Shown: positions 7,750-16,045 of the stretch, in pieces
Position numbering within the stretch: the stretch's first letter is position 1
How the letters are laid out: each line of letters begins with the position of its first letter
Notes under the pieces: generated by a model
The model's database searches: none
Told to the model about the DNA's origin: nothing
What the model saw: only the letters and a program-made list of their open reading frames with translations
Position numbers and translations under genes: made by a program
Assembly: GCA_029547205.1 (NCBI GenBank)
Contig: JAKPPT010000151.1
Coordinates: 1 to 46,007 of the forward strand
DNA from: Spirochaetota bacterium
GTDB lineage: Bacteria > Spirochaetota > Spirochaetia > Treponematales > UBA12059
DNA: 46,007 bases
Direction of reading: 5' to 3'

Positions 7750-8730
7750 TCACCATCTAATAATCGTTCCGCCATAGGTGAGTCCTGCGCCAAAACCCAT
7801 CGTCATTACAAGGTCACCCTTTTTCAGCAGACCTTTTTCTGCCATTTCGTTGAAGGCTATCGGAACCGATGCTGCTGAAGTATTTGCATATTCTTCCATA
7901 TTCATATAGAACTTAGTTTCCGGAATACCAAATCGTTTAGCAGCTGCTTGTACAATGCGGGCATTAGCCTGATGTGGGACAATCCATGCAAAATCTTCAA
8001 GATTAAAGCCCGATACCGCTATGAGGTGCTCGATGATGTCAGTAATTGCTTTTACCGCAAACATATAGACATTTTTACCGTTCATTATGACACTTGGGTC
8101 TTTTTCAAACGGATGGCGAACGTATGCGCTGTCTCTGCTCGGCTGTGACAGATAGAGATTGAGAGCACCATCACCTTTAGCCTGTAGCCATGAATGGAGT
8201 ATGCCGTTACCTTCTTCGTCAGAATATTCCAGTACTGCTGCACCAGCACCATCACCAAAGAGCACGCAGGTAGCACGATCATTCCAATCCATAATGCGGG
8301 ACAGAGTTTCTGCACCGATTACGAGTGCACGTTTTCTTCCGAATTTGCCTAACATAGAACCTGCTATATCGATACCATAGATAAAACCTGTACAGCCTGC
8401 TGTTATATCGAATGCAGCTGCATTCGTAAGGCCAAGCTTTGCCTGCACAAGACATGCGGTTGATGGAAACCCAAAATAGTCAGGAGTCGCAGTTGCAACA
8501 ATCAATACATCAATTTCCTCAGGAGCCAGATGTGCGCGTTCAAGCGCCTGTTTACCGGCTTCTGCTGCTAAATCACTTGTAACCTTACCTTCATCAGCAA
8601 AATGTCGGCAGCCGATACCCGTATGTGAACGAATCCATTCATCAGTTGTATCTATTTTTTTTGCTAAATCATCATTGGTGATACGATTAGCAGGAATTGA
8701 TGCACCAGTTGTTTTGATGATAACACCCAT
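7750..8730 (-). CDS. fabH: 3-oxoacyl-ACP synthase III FabH
   Basis: A 326-residue KAS III with the Cys-His-Asn triad: Cys113 in TAGCTGF, His253 in VPHQANARI, and Asn283 in NTSAASVP. It starts fatty-acid synthesis by condensing an acyl-CoA (acetyl or branched) with malonyl-ACP. An AAGGAGG precedes the ATG. It is the first gene of the fab cluster; acpP, fabD and fabG are not in this window. Confidence 0.96.
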   Translation of the reverse strand: MGVIIKTTGASIPANRITNDDLAKKIDTTDEWIRSHTGIGCRHFADEGKVTSDLAAEAGKQALERAHLAPEEIDVLIVATATPDYFGFPSTACLVQAKLGLTNAAAFDITAGCTGFIYGIDIAGSMLGKFGRKRALVIGAETLSRIMDWNDRATCVLFGDGAGAAVLEYSDEEGNGILHSWLQAKGDGALNLYLSQPSRDSAYVRHPFEKDPSVIMNGKNVYMFAVKAITDIIEHLIAVSGFNLEDFAWIVPHQANARIVQAAAKRFGIPETKFYMNMEEYANTSAASVPIAFNEMAEKGLLKKGDLVMTMGFGAGLTYGGTIIRW

Positions 8731-8774
8731 TATTTACCTCCTTGACATAAAAGATTAAATTGTCATTATTGGCT

Positions 8775-8803
8775 ATAATGTTCTAAAACAGGATGGTTGT
8801 CAA
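8775..8803 (-). promoter_or_regulatory. Promoter of the fab cluster
   Basis: On the minus strand TTGACA (8803-8798) is followed after 17 bases by CATTAT (8780-8775). This gives a leader of roughly 40 bases before the fabH ATG at 8730. Confidence 0.6.
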
Positions 8804-8864
8804 GTGCTACCAGCAATGATTGTATTGTATCAGGATGCTTGTGAAGAATCAGGTGTCTCGTTCA

Positions 8865-8911
8865 GTGTCAGGAAAGTTGTGAAAACGATGCAGTAGCAGG
8901 CTTCCTGACAC
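8865..8911 (-). terminator. Inverted repeat downstream of the symporter gene
   Basis: GTGTCAGGAA (8865-8874) and its exact complement (8902-8911) form a 10-bp stem with a 27-base loop, 16 bases after the symporter stop. There is no T run, so it may be a factor-dependent terminator or an mRNA-stabilising hairpin rather than an intrinsic terminator. Confidence 0.4.
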
Positions 8912-8927
8912 ATCGAGAGGACGCGAA

Positions 8928-10262
8928 TTACTTTCTTTCAGGAATAGAAGCAGCTATTAGAGACAGTACTGCTGAAAGTATTACACCAAGGAGCGGAAGC
9001 AGAATTCCTGGTAATGATTCGGTTGGATAAAAACTACCAGTAATGCCAAGCACATAGCCAACTACCATAGCGATCAACGTAAGTGGTTCATTAAGAATTC
9101 GCTTACCTTTGAATAGTAAAGCAATAAACAGTGCTGGAACAACACCTGCTGTATAACCATTATAGGTTTTAATAATGATGGCGATGATATCCGATTTGAA
9201 GAGAGCAATGAGCATCGCAACAAGGCCAATGAGTATGGTAAAAACTCGTATTCCTGTTACCGATTTTCTTTTAATGATATCGTTCTGGAGTGTTCCTGCT
9301 CCGGTTATGAGCACTGTATCAGCGGTTGATAAAATAGCAGCCAGGAGACCAAAGATGAGCAGAATACCGAGGGCTGAAGGCAGTGTGTTTTTTGCAAGAT
9401 AGTTTAATGGATCGAGTTTTTGAAGATCTGGTATTGAAGCTTTAGCCCACAATCCAATGAAGGTTATGACAAAAGCAAAGATGAGCATCCCAGTTCCGGA
9501 AATGAAGGAACTCTTACGCGCATTCTGTGGCGTGTCTGCGGAAAGAATTCGGCTAAACATCATGGGGCAGATAAAGTACGATCCGCCAATCACAATGAGG
9601 TAATGCAGGAAGTGCCAGAACGTAAATTGTGTTGTAAAGAGTGAAATTGCAATGCTGCCTGCTGGCACTGGCTTTGCAGTATATAAAAATATCAGTGTAG
9701 CCATGAGTGCAATGCTCAAAATGCCAAACTGGAAAAGATCTGTTTTGAGGATCGATTTTTGACCACCAATAATGGTATACACAATTAGGAAACTGGCGCT
9801 AATAATAACCCCTGTCTTATAGGTAATACCGGTAATTGTAACTAAAATTTTTGCTACCGCGATAAACTGTCCAGCAGCTATTGCTGTCCAGGTTATGACA
9901 ATAAAGAGTGATGTCAAGAATTGAACTCGTGGTCCCACCAATTTGAGTGCCATATCGGACAATGTCAGCGCTTCGGTTTCTCTGACTTTTTTAGAAAGCA
10001 ATGTACCCTGTGCAAAATGGGCAATGGCTCCTGCAAGGATAAACCATATAGCAGGGAAACCCATCGAATAGGTTTTTCCAGCCTGACCAATAGTCAGTGC
10101 GCCTCCAATTGTCGAAGCAAGCATCGAAGCAACGATGAGTACTTTGTGTTGTTTTCTTCCTGCAATGAGATAGTTTTCGACTGAATTGTTATACTTCCAG
10201 CTTGATACTGCGATAATTACAATAATTATTGCATAGAGTATGAGTAATATAGTACCAGTCAT
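8928..10262 (-). CDS. Sodium:solute symporter family (SSS) transporter
   Basis: A 444-residue, very hydrophobic protein with about 13 transmembrane segments. Family marks include the N-terminal NYLIAGRKQ, the GGQKSILKTDLFQFG loop and AAILSTADT, the region that forms the second sodium site in the LeuT-fold SSS family (PutP, PanF and relatives). It imports a small solute with sodium. The substrate cannot be read from the sequence. A pantothenate-type role is possible given the divergent operon, but this is weak. It has its own promoter. Confidence 0.85.
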   Translation of the reverse strand: MTGTILLILYAIIIVIIAVSSWKYNNSVENYLIAGRKQHKVLIVASMLASTIGGALTIGQAGKTYSMGFPAIWFILAGAIAHFAQGTLLSKKVRETEALTLSDMALKLVGPRVQFLTSLFIVITWTAIAAGQFIAVAKILVTITGITYKTGVIISASFLIVYTIIGGQKSILKTDLFQFGILSIALMATLIFLYTAKPVPAGSIAISLFTTQFTFWHFLHYLIVIGGSYFICPMMFSRILSADTPQNARKSSFISGTGMLIFAFVITFIGLWAKASIPDLQKLDPLNYLAKNTLPSALGILLIFGLLAAILSTADTVLITGAGTLQNDIIKRKSVTGIRVFTILIGLVAMLIALFKSDIIAIIIKTYNGYTAGVVPALFIALLFKGKRILNEPLTLIAMVVGYVLGITGSFYPTESLPGILLPLLGVILSAVLSLIAASIPERK

Positions 10263-10302
10263 ACGAGCTCCTTGTGAATAGTGTATTAAAAAATGTACTA
10301 AT

Positions 10303-10331
10303 ACTATAGCATGGTTCAGGTTGTGTGTCTA
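10303..10331 (-). promoter_or_regulatory. Promoter of the symporter gene
   Basis: On the minus strand TAGACA (10331-10326) and TATAGT (10308-10303) are 17 bases apart. The start would lie near 10296, about 34 bases before the ATG at 10262. Confidence 0.55.
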
Positions 10332-10375
10332 TTGAGTGGTTTTAAGCTGGTGGTGACGGTGGAAGATGCGGTCTC

Positions 10376-10404
10376 TTGACAGAGCATAGCTAATACAGTA
10401 CTTT
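10376..10404 (+). promoter_or_regulatory. Promoter of the ECF transporter operon
   Basis: A perfect TTGACA (10376-10381) and TACTTT (10399-10404) are separated by 17 bases. The predicted leader before the ATG at 10451 is only about 40 bases, which leaves no room for a typical vitamin riboswitch. Confidence 0.6.
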
Positions 10405-10450
10405 CTAAACAAGCCTGCCTGGACTTGTATAAGCCGGGACTGGAAAGTTT

Positions 10451-12031
10451 ATGAAACAAACTATACAAAGCAACACTGTTCTCATTGATATTAAAAAGCT
10501 CAGTTTTGTTTATCCAGAAACTGATGCATATGCGCTTCGCGATGTCTCGCTTGCAATTACACGTGGAGAATACGTAGCCATATGCGGCGCAAATGGTTCG
10601 GGAAAAACTACACTGGGTCGCTGTCTTATTGGACTCTGTAAACCGCCGGTTGGCACCATTACCATAAACGGAACATACGATCCAGCCTCTGAAGAAAATT
10701 TATTTGCGATCCGTACCACGATTGGCATGGTGTTTCAATCCCCACAGGATCAGCTTGTTGCTTCCATTGTAGAAGAAGAAGTCGCATTTGGTCTTGAAAA
10801 CCTTGGTATTCCCGAGGAAATTATGGAATATCGAATTACCAAGGTGCTTGATACACTGGGCCTTGCTGAAGTGAGAAAGCGCCCGTGCCGCTTCCTGTCT
10901 GCAGGGCAGCAGCAGCGGCTTGCAATAGCTTCTGTACTTGCTATGGAACCTGCCTGCATCATATTTGATGAAGCTACAGCTATGATTGATCCATCGGGCA
11001 GGAATAGCATACTTGAAATAATGGATGAACTTAATGCGCAGGGTATTACGATAGTACATATAACACATGACATGCAGGAAGCGGCACGGGCGCGTCGGGT
11101 AATTGTGATGAATAAGGGCAACATGGTGTTTGATGGTTTACCGGACGCACTGTTTGCATTACCACATTTAAAAGAATGGCGCTTGTGTCCGCCATTTAAG
11201 CCTTCGAAAGAGAAAAAACATGCTGTGATAAACAACGATGCTGCAAACAAAAAAATAACTCAAGCACCCGATAATGCTTTTGAGTTTCACGATGTTAGTT
11301 TTAATTATCTAAAACATACTGTGTTTGAAACTAAAGCTCTAGAAAATATTTCCATAACTATACCACGGGGGTCAATTACAGCTTTTGTCGGTGCTACTGG
11401 CTCGGGGAAATCGACAGCACTGCAGCTCATGAACCTCATACTTATACCCGGTAAAGGTTATATCAAAATATTTGAAACTTGTTCGAATGATAAAAAAATA
11501 TCCTTGAGAAAAATCCGCATGCGCTGTCCTCTTGTCATTCAAATTCCTGAACGAGCGCTCTTTGAAAATTTTGCTGGCGACGAAGTTGCCTATGGTCCCA
11601 GGATGCAGGGGTATAAGGGGAAAGCTCTCGTTGAACGCGTAAAATATGCAATGGAAAAAGTAGGACTTCCGTATGAACTCTATCGTGATAGAAACCCTCG
11701 GAAACTGTCGGGCGGTGAACGCAGAAAACTTGCACTTGCTTCAGTGATTGCAATGGATGCTGATGCGTATCTGTTTGACGAACCAACAGCCTCTCTGGAT
11801 CCCTGTTCTGCCATGGAGATAATGAATTTGATTCTTGAATTAGCTGAACAAGGAAAAACGATTGTATTTGCAACGCACAATATGCACTATGCCGATTTTG
11901 CTGACACGGTATTTTGTTTTGATAGAGGCCACGCTACTGAATATTTAAAAGAACAGAAAACGTGTGCTGATTGTGTTACAGCTGGCGTGAATACCCATTC
12001 TGTTGTGGAGTTTTTACATGAAAAGTATTGA
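10451..12031 (+). CDS. ecfA: ECF transporter energizing module: fused double ATPase
   Basis: This 526-residue protein contains two complete ABC ATPase domains, which most ECF systems encode as separate EcfA and EcfA' subunits. Domain 1 has Walker A GANGSGKT (46-53), FQSPQDQ, signature LSAGQQQR (about 150), Walker B IIFDEAT and the switch His in HITHDM. A lysine- and asparagine-rich linker (about 250-275) joins domain 2, with Walker A GATGSGKS (about 314), signature LSGGERR (about 419), Walker B YLFDEPT and ATHNM. Signature 1 has Ala in place of the first Gly. The protein powers vitamin uptake with the EcfT gene that overlaps its 3' end. Confidence 0.9.
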   Translation: MKQTIQSNTVLIDIKKLSFVYPETDAYALRDVSLAITRGEYVAICGANGSGKTTLGRCLIGLCKPPVGTITINGTYDPASEENLFAIRTTIGMVFQSPQDQLVASIVEEEVAFGLENLGIPEEIMEYRITKVLDTLGLAEVRKRPCRFLSAGQQQRLAIASVLAMEPACIIFDEATAMIDPSGRNSILEIMDELNAQGITIVHITHDMQEAARARRVIVMNKGNMVFDGLPDALFALPHLKEWRLCPPFKPSKEKKHAVINNDAANKKITQAPDNAFEFHDVSFNYLKHTVFETKALENISITIPRGSITAFVGATGSGKSTALQLMNLILIPGKGYIKIFETCSNDKKISLRKIRMRCPLVIQIPERALFENFAGDEVAYGPRMQGYKGKALVERVKYAMEKVGLPYELYRDRNPRKLSGGERRKLALASVIAMDADAYLFDEPTASLDPCSAMEIMNLILELAEQGKTIVFATHNMHYADFADTVFCFDRGHATEYLKEQKTCADCVTAGVNTHSVVEFLHEKY

Positions 12032-12863
12032 GTTTTTTAGAAATATTCCTTTTGGACAATATATTGATAATGATACTTTTCTACACAGGCTTTCACCAGC
12101 AGTTAAAATTGTCTGGGTTTTTATGATAATAGTTTTAATTACTGGAATAAATTCTTTAGTTATATTATTATCACTATTAATTATTACGTTTTCTCTGGCT
12201 TTGCTTGCCAGAATTAATCCAAACTTTATTCTCCGTGGTCTGCTCCCAATTTTTGGCATTGTGGTATTTATAATCATACTTCAGTTGTTGTTTTTCAAAC
12301 CAACAGGTGCCGATATCGCAATAATTACTTTAGGAAAATTGGTAATTACAAAAAATCTAATAGTTACATTGGCAGGTATTATTCTTCGGTTTGTTGATTT
12401 TATGACCGTAGTAACATTGTTTACTGCAATAACAACCGAAGCAGATACTGTTCAGGGAATTGAATATTTAATGAAACCATTCAGCAAATATTCTCCCTGG
12501 GTACATGCTTTTGCAATGACAATCAATATAACATTCAGATTTGTACCAATAGTAATAGGCGAGCTTGAGTTAATTGTAAAAGCGCAGGTTAGCAGAGGGA
12601 GTTCATTCAGTGAAAAAAAGTTATTTACCGGTCCAATTAAAGCTATAAAAGATTATTTGCCGCTTATTGTTCCGGTAATAGTGCGATCGCTTGATAAGGC
12701 AATGCTTCTGGGTGATGCAATGGATGCACGGTGTTACCGTTCACAGGGTAGGACGAGATATAGAGCGCTCAAGCATACATATATGGAAAATATTTTATTA
12801 TATCTTGGTTTTGTGTTGCCTGTAGCTGTGCTCGTTGTTAGTTTTGTTAAAAAAATAGCATGA
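12018..12863 (+). CDS. ecfT: ECF transporter transmembrane protein EcfT
   Basis: A 281-residue protein with several membrane segments, matching the T component of energy-coupling factor transporters. The two short cytoplasmic coupling motifs are visible: S-R-G in AQVSRGSSF and A-R-C in MDARCYRSQGR, a variant of the usual A-R-G. These helices dock on the ATPase domains. The start at 12018 lies inside the end of the ATPase gene, with GTGGAG six bases upstream, so the two are translationally coupled. Confidence 0.88.
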   Translation: MKSIEFFRNIPFGQYIDNDTFLHRLSPAVKIVWVFMIIVLITGINSLVILLSLLIITFSLALLARINPNFILRGLLPIFGIVVFIIILQLLFFKPTGADIAIITLGKLVITKNLIVTLAGIILRFVDFMTVVTLFTAITTEADTVQGIEYLMKPFSKYSPWVHAFAMTINITFRFVPIVIGELELIVKAQVSRGSSFSEKKLFTGPIKAIKDYLPLIVPVIVRSLDKAMLLGDAMDARCYRSQGRTRYRALKHTYMENILLYLGFVLPVAVLVVSFVKKIA

Positions 12864-12904
12864 TCCAGCATGATTTTAAGATGGTCATGCTAAATAAATA
12901 TAAA

Positions 12905-12933
12905 AAACAGTATTTATTATAGGAATACTGTTT
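12905..12933 (+). other. Hairpin between ecfT and the S-component gene
   Basis: AAACAGTATT (12905-12914) and its complement (12924-12933) form a 10-bp stem with a 9-base loop, followed by TGATTT. A second, weaker hairpin with AGCATGA arms lies at 12868-12891. They may adjust the ratio of S component to the other subunits by partial termination or processing; this is inference. Confidence 0.4.
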
Positions 12934-12960
12934 GATTTACACCGAAAGGAGAAATTGTTT

Positions 12961-13560
12961 ATGGAAACTAAAATGGTGAGAACAATTGTAATTACAGCAG
13001 TTCTCAGTGCTCTGTCGATTGTTTTTGCAGTTACATCACTGGGGTATATTCCATGGTTTGGCGGCATATCGATAACGATTATGCACATTCCGGTAATTGT
13101 AGCTGCAATTTTAGAAGGACCAATTGCGGGCACCATTGTTGGATTGGTTTTTGGATTAACGAGCCTTTTGAAGGCAGCAAGTGCACCTACCGGTCCTGTC
13201 GATTTATTGTTCGTAAATCCTCTGGTGTCGGTGCTCCCGCGACTCTTTATAGGTGTAGTTGCCTGGCTCATATTTACTGCTTTTAACGGTAAAATAAAGC
13301 CACTTGCTGTTGCATGTTCTGCTTTTTTCGGTACTGCTACCAACACCATTCTCGTGCTTACCATGCTGGGGCTTACTTCTGCAATAAGACTTGCTGAGGT
13401 GATAGGAATCAATGTAAATGCTGTTCCTAAAACGCTTATTGGTATTGCATGGGCGAATGGAGTACCTGAAGCTATTGGATCAATAGTAATAACACTTGCT
13501 GTTGTTTTTGGTTACTGGGGTATTACAAAGGGAAAGGCAAAAATAGCTAAGGAAGAATAA
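12961..13560 (+). CDS. ECF transporter S component, PanT-like
   Basis: A 199-residue membrane protein with about six transmembrane segments. The SITIMHIPVIVAAILEGP stretch in the second segment and the GLVFGLTSLLKAA that follows are typical of ECF substrate-binding components. The link to pantothenate rests on the next gene being coaX-like and on general similarity to PanT; the specificity is inferred. The ATG at 12961 was preferred over the TTG at 12955 because the AAAGGAG is nine bases upstream of the ATG and only three from the TTG. Confidence 0.75.
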   Translation: METKMVRTIVITAVLSALSIVFAVTSLGYIPWFGGISITIMHIPVIVAAILEGPIAGTIVGLVFGLTSLLKAASAPTGPVDLLFVNPLVSVLPRLFIGVVAWLIFTAFNGKIKPLAVACSAFFGTATNTILVLTMLGLTSAIRLAEVIGINVNAVPKTLIGIAWANGVPEAIGSIVITLAVVFGYWGITKGKAKIAKEE

Positions 13561-13561
13561 T

Positions 13562-14323
13562 ATGCTTATCGCCGCTGATATTCGAAACGATGGAGTTACT
13601 ATTGGTTTTCATTCTGGTGCAGGATGGCTCAAGATACTTGAATTGGGAACGAATCATTCAGCGGACGAATATGCATTTTTTATTTCAGGTATGCTGGGCA
13701 CGCAGGCAGGGAAAGATTCTCATGCAATTGTGTCCAGCGTCGTTCCCGCACTTACAGAGCCTGTAACATCAGCAATTGAGTCAGCATTTGGAATTCGAGC
13801 CATGCTTGTTGGACCAGGAATTAAAACAGGTATTAAAATCCGCACCGAATTTCCATCTGAAGTAGGGTCAGACCTTGTTGCTATGGCTGCAGCAGCACAC
13901 GCTCTGGGTAAGACGCCATGTGTTATTATCGATTGCAGAGCCCTACTCACGGTGAGTTTTGTCAATAGAGCAGGGGAATTTCTTGGTACATCGATTTATC
14001 CTGGACCGGAAATGTCAATTCAAGCAATGCGACATCATGCAGTTCAACTGCCTGATGTGCGTCTTGCTGTACCTAAAAGTGCTATTGGCAGGAATACTGT
14101 TCAGTCTATGCAAGCAGGTGTTTATTGGGGATTTTCAGGCGCTGTATCAGCTTTATGCAATGCCATTACTAATGGTTTCCTGCACGATGAAAATGAGCAG
14201 GAACACATAAAGATTATCGCATCGGGCAATCCTAAATACAGGCAATTCTTGCCAGAAAATAGTGAGTTTTGTGGAAGTCTTGCACTTGATGGACTTGCTA
14301 CAATAGCACAACTTAACATCTAG
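13562..14323 (+). CDS. Type III pantothenate kinase (CoaX)-like protein with altered ATP-binding motifs
   Basis: This 253-residue protein aligns by eye with CoaX over its whole length: GPGIKTGIKIRTEFPSEVGSD (about 84-104), GTSIYPGPEMSIQAM, AVPKSAIGRNTVQSMQAGVYWG and a C-terminal SGNP/DGLA block. The presumed catalytic Asp104 is retained in VGSD, but the Arg that normally follows is Leu. The first phosphate loop, normally D-x-G-N-T, reads DIRND (6-10). The second, normally GTA-x-T after an Asp, reads D-CRALLT (124-130). It may therefore be inactive as a kinase and serve as a regulator or binding partner. It starts one base after the S-component stop with AAGGAAG upstream, clearly in the same operon. 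Confidence 0.72.
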   Translation: MLIAADIRNDGVTIGFHSGAGWLKILELGTNHSADEYAFFISGMLGTQAGKDSHAIVSSVVPALTEPVTSAIESAFGIRAMLVGPGIKTGIKIRTEFPSEVGSDLVAMAAAAHALGKTPCVIIDCRALLTVSFVNRAGEFLGTSIYPGPEMSIQAMRHHAVQLPDVRLAVPKSAIGRNTVQSMQAGVYWGFSGAVSALCNAITNGFLHDENEQEHIKIIASGNPKYRQFLPENSEFCGSLALDGLATIAQLNI

Positions 14324-14337
14324 CATAGCGCGTATAA

Positions 14338-14366
14338 TTGACAAAAGTTGTCCTTTCTGGTATAAA
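14338..14366 (+). promoter_or_regulatory. Promoter of tRNA-Met
   Basis: A perfect TTGACA (14338-14343), a 17-base spacer and TATAAA (14361-14366) lie just upstream of the tRNA, predicting a start a few bases before position 14378. Confidence 0.75.
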
Positions 14367-14377
14367 ACAATCCACAT

Positions 14378-14450
14378 GGCGACGTAGCTCAGCAGGCAGA
14401 GCATACGGCTCATATCCGTCAGGTCGAGGGTTCGACCCCCCCCGTCGCCA
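14378..14450 (+). tRNA. tRNA-Met (anticodon CAT), elongator type
   Basis: The 73 bases fold as a cloverleaf: acceptor GGCGACG with CGTCGCC and discriminator A; D arm GCTC/GAGC; anticodon loop CTCATAT with CAT at 14411-14413; T loop TTCGACC. The acceptor matches elongator tRNA-Met rather than initiator, although a lysidine-modified tRNA-Ile (CAT) cannot be excluded by eye. CCA is not encoded beyond the discriminator. Two non-pairs are visible: T-C at the base of the anticodon stem and A-C in the T stem, where a run of eight C occurs. Confidence 0.92.
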
Positions 14451-14454
14451 GATA

Positions 14455-14482
14455 AAGCCGCTCTCTTATGGGGCGGCTTTTT
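14455..14482 (+). terminator. Terminator of tRNA-Met
   Basis: AAGCCGC (14455-14461) pairs with GCGGCTT (14473-14479) around a short loop, and the T run continues to 14482. It begins five bases after the tRNA. Confidence 0.82.
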
Positions 14483-14559
14483 CTTTGGTGCGCTTGTTTA
14501 GGCACTTAATAAGCACCAGCAGGCGCACATCTCGATACAGTATGCAAAAAAGGATAGCA

Positions 14560-14814
14560 ATGGAAGAATCCTGGCTTGAAGCTTTATATATGAGAAATTA
14601 TAATGAAATGGTTGAGTCGTTGCGTCAAAAGTATCCAGATGCAACACAAGAAGCCATACAGGAGCTTACCGGTCTGCTCAATCATTACTATATATTTGAA
14701 GGAAATGATTGGATAGGTCGAGGCGCTGTGCAGGATACTGCAATAGCAGCGACGATTCATGCTCTTGAGGATTTTAAGCGAGAATTAGAAAAACAATTAC
14801 ATAAAAATAAATAG
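14560..14814 (+). CDS. Small protein of unknown function, 84 residues
   Basis: I do not recognise this protein. It is soluble, acidic to neutral and mostly helical, with no signal or membrane segment; it contains LTGLLNHYYIFEGNDWIGRGAV and ends in a lysine-rich tail. The start was placed at the ATG at 14560 because AAAGGAT lies seven bases upstream. The frame stays open further upstream but there it runs through the tRNA and its terminator, which is not coding. An in-frame ATG at 14542 is a less likely start. Confidence 0.6.
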   Translation: MEESWLEALYMRNYNEMVESLRQKYPDATQEAIQELTGLLNHYYIFEGNDWIGRGAVQDTAIAATIHALEDFKRELEKQLHKNK

Positions 14815-14917
14815 AAAAAAGACAGCAGTGCATTGTAATTGCAGTGAAGTGAATTTTGTTTATATGTTGCCAGCGCACAGATTTGTTTGATGACGCTGAA
14901 TCTGGAAAGGAGTACCA

Positions 14918-16045
14918 ATGGCTGTAACGATTACGCAGGTTACTAGCAAAAGCGACCTAAGAAAATTCATTATGTTCCCATTTTCATTGTATAAAGGTAA
15001 TGATTGCTGGGTTCCGCCGCTTTTATTTGATGAGTACAATACGTTACGAAAAGACAAAAACCCAGCATTTGAAAATGCAGAAGCTGAATATTGGCTTGCA
15101 TGGAAAGATGGCAAGATCGTTGGCCGAATTGCTGGTATTATTGTATATAAAGCGATTGAAAAGTGGGGGCATAAAAATGCCCGATTTGGCTGGGTCGATT
15201 TTATTGATGATCGCGAGGTCTCTCAAGCACTTTTTAATACCGTTGAAGCGTGGGCACGCTCTAAGGGTATGGAAGGGATTCAAGGTCCAATGGGGTTTAC
15301 CGACTTAGATAAAGAGGGCATGCTTGTAGAGGGATTTAATGAATTAGGCACACTGCCAATGATTTATAATCATCCATACTACAAAGACCATCTTGAAGCG
15401 CTTGGATATGTAAAAGATGTCGATTGGCTTGAATTTGAGGTAAAAGCCCCAAAAGAAATTCCTGAAAAGGTTAGGCGTGTGAATGAACTGATTCTTAAAC
15501 GCTCAAACCTGCATCTTGCTCAAGCAAAAAGTGCTCGCGAAGTGTCCAAAAAGTATGCTCACCAGATTTTTGATATTATCGATGAAGCATATGCTCATCT
15601 ATATGGAACTGTTCCTCTATCAAAAAAACAGGTAGATGCATACATTAAGCAATATTTAGGCTTCATAAATTTACGATACACCAAAATAATTGTTGATGAA
15701 TCTGATAGAGTCGTCGGTTTTGGTATTGCAATGCCGTCATTGTCTCGTGCTTTACAAAAAGCACAGGGTCGGTTATTCCCATTTGGATGGATTCATATTC
15801 TTAAAGCATTGCAGCATCCAAAAATTGTAGATTTATATCTTGTTGGAGTTAGAAAAGAATATGTTGGTCGCGGTCTCAATGCACTACTTATGGCAGAAAT
15901 CACAAAAAATGCCATTGAAGACGGTGTAGAAAAAGCGGAAACAGCTGGAGAACTTGAAACAAATACTGCTGTGATTTCTATGTGGGATGCTTATGAAAAA
16001 CGTCAGCATAAAAGAAGGAGAGCATATATAAAGAAACTGGTATGA
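14918..16045 (+). CDS. GNAT-fold N-acetyltransferase-like protein (YghO type)
   Basis: A 375-residue protein. The C-terminal part has a GNAT acetyl-CoA loop (VRKEYVGRGLNALLMAEI, about 310-328) after a VDLYLVGV strand, and the N-terminal half looks like a second degenerate GNAT fold, with GIQGPMGFTDLDKEGMLVEGF in the middle. Proteins of this layout are widespread and often annotated as acetyltransferase or YghO-like; the substrate is unknown. A strong AAAGGAG precedes the ATG. The last four bases overlap the next gene (ATGA), so the two are co-translated. Confidence 0.78.
   Translation: MAVTITQVTSKSDLRKFIMFPFSLYKGNDCWVPPLLFDEYNTLRKDKNPAFENAEAEYWLAWKDGKIVGRIAGIIVYKAIEKWGHKNARFGWVDFIDDREVSQALFNTVEAWARSKGMEGIQGPMGFTDLDKEGMLVEGFNELGTLPMIYNHPYYKDHLEALGYVKDVDWLEFEVKAPKEIPEKVRRVNELILKRSNLHLAQAKSAREVSKKYAHQIFDIIDEAYAHLYGTVPLSKKQVDAYIKQYLGFINLRYTKIIVDESDRVVGFGIAMPSLSRALQKAQGRLFPFGWIHILKALQHPKIVDLYLVGVRKEYVGRGLNALLMAEITKNAIEDGVEKAETAGELETNTAVISMWDAYEKRQHKRRRAYIKKLV

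Noticed and set aside
10405-10450. Possible vitamin riboswitch in front of the ECF operon
   Set aside because: Only about 40 bases lie between the predicted transcript start and the ATG, and no known riboswitch core is visible.
14338-14559. Upstream extension of the 84-residue protein through the tRNA region
   Set aside because: This part of the frame is the tRNA-Met gene, its promoter and its terminator. The arginine-rich translation is not protein-like and a good ribosome binding site exists at 14548-14554.
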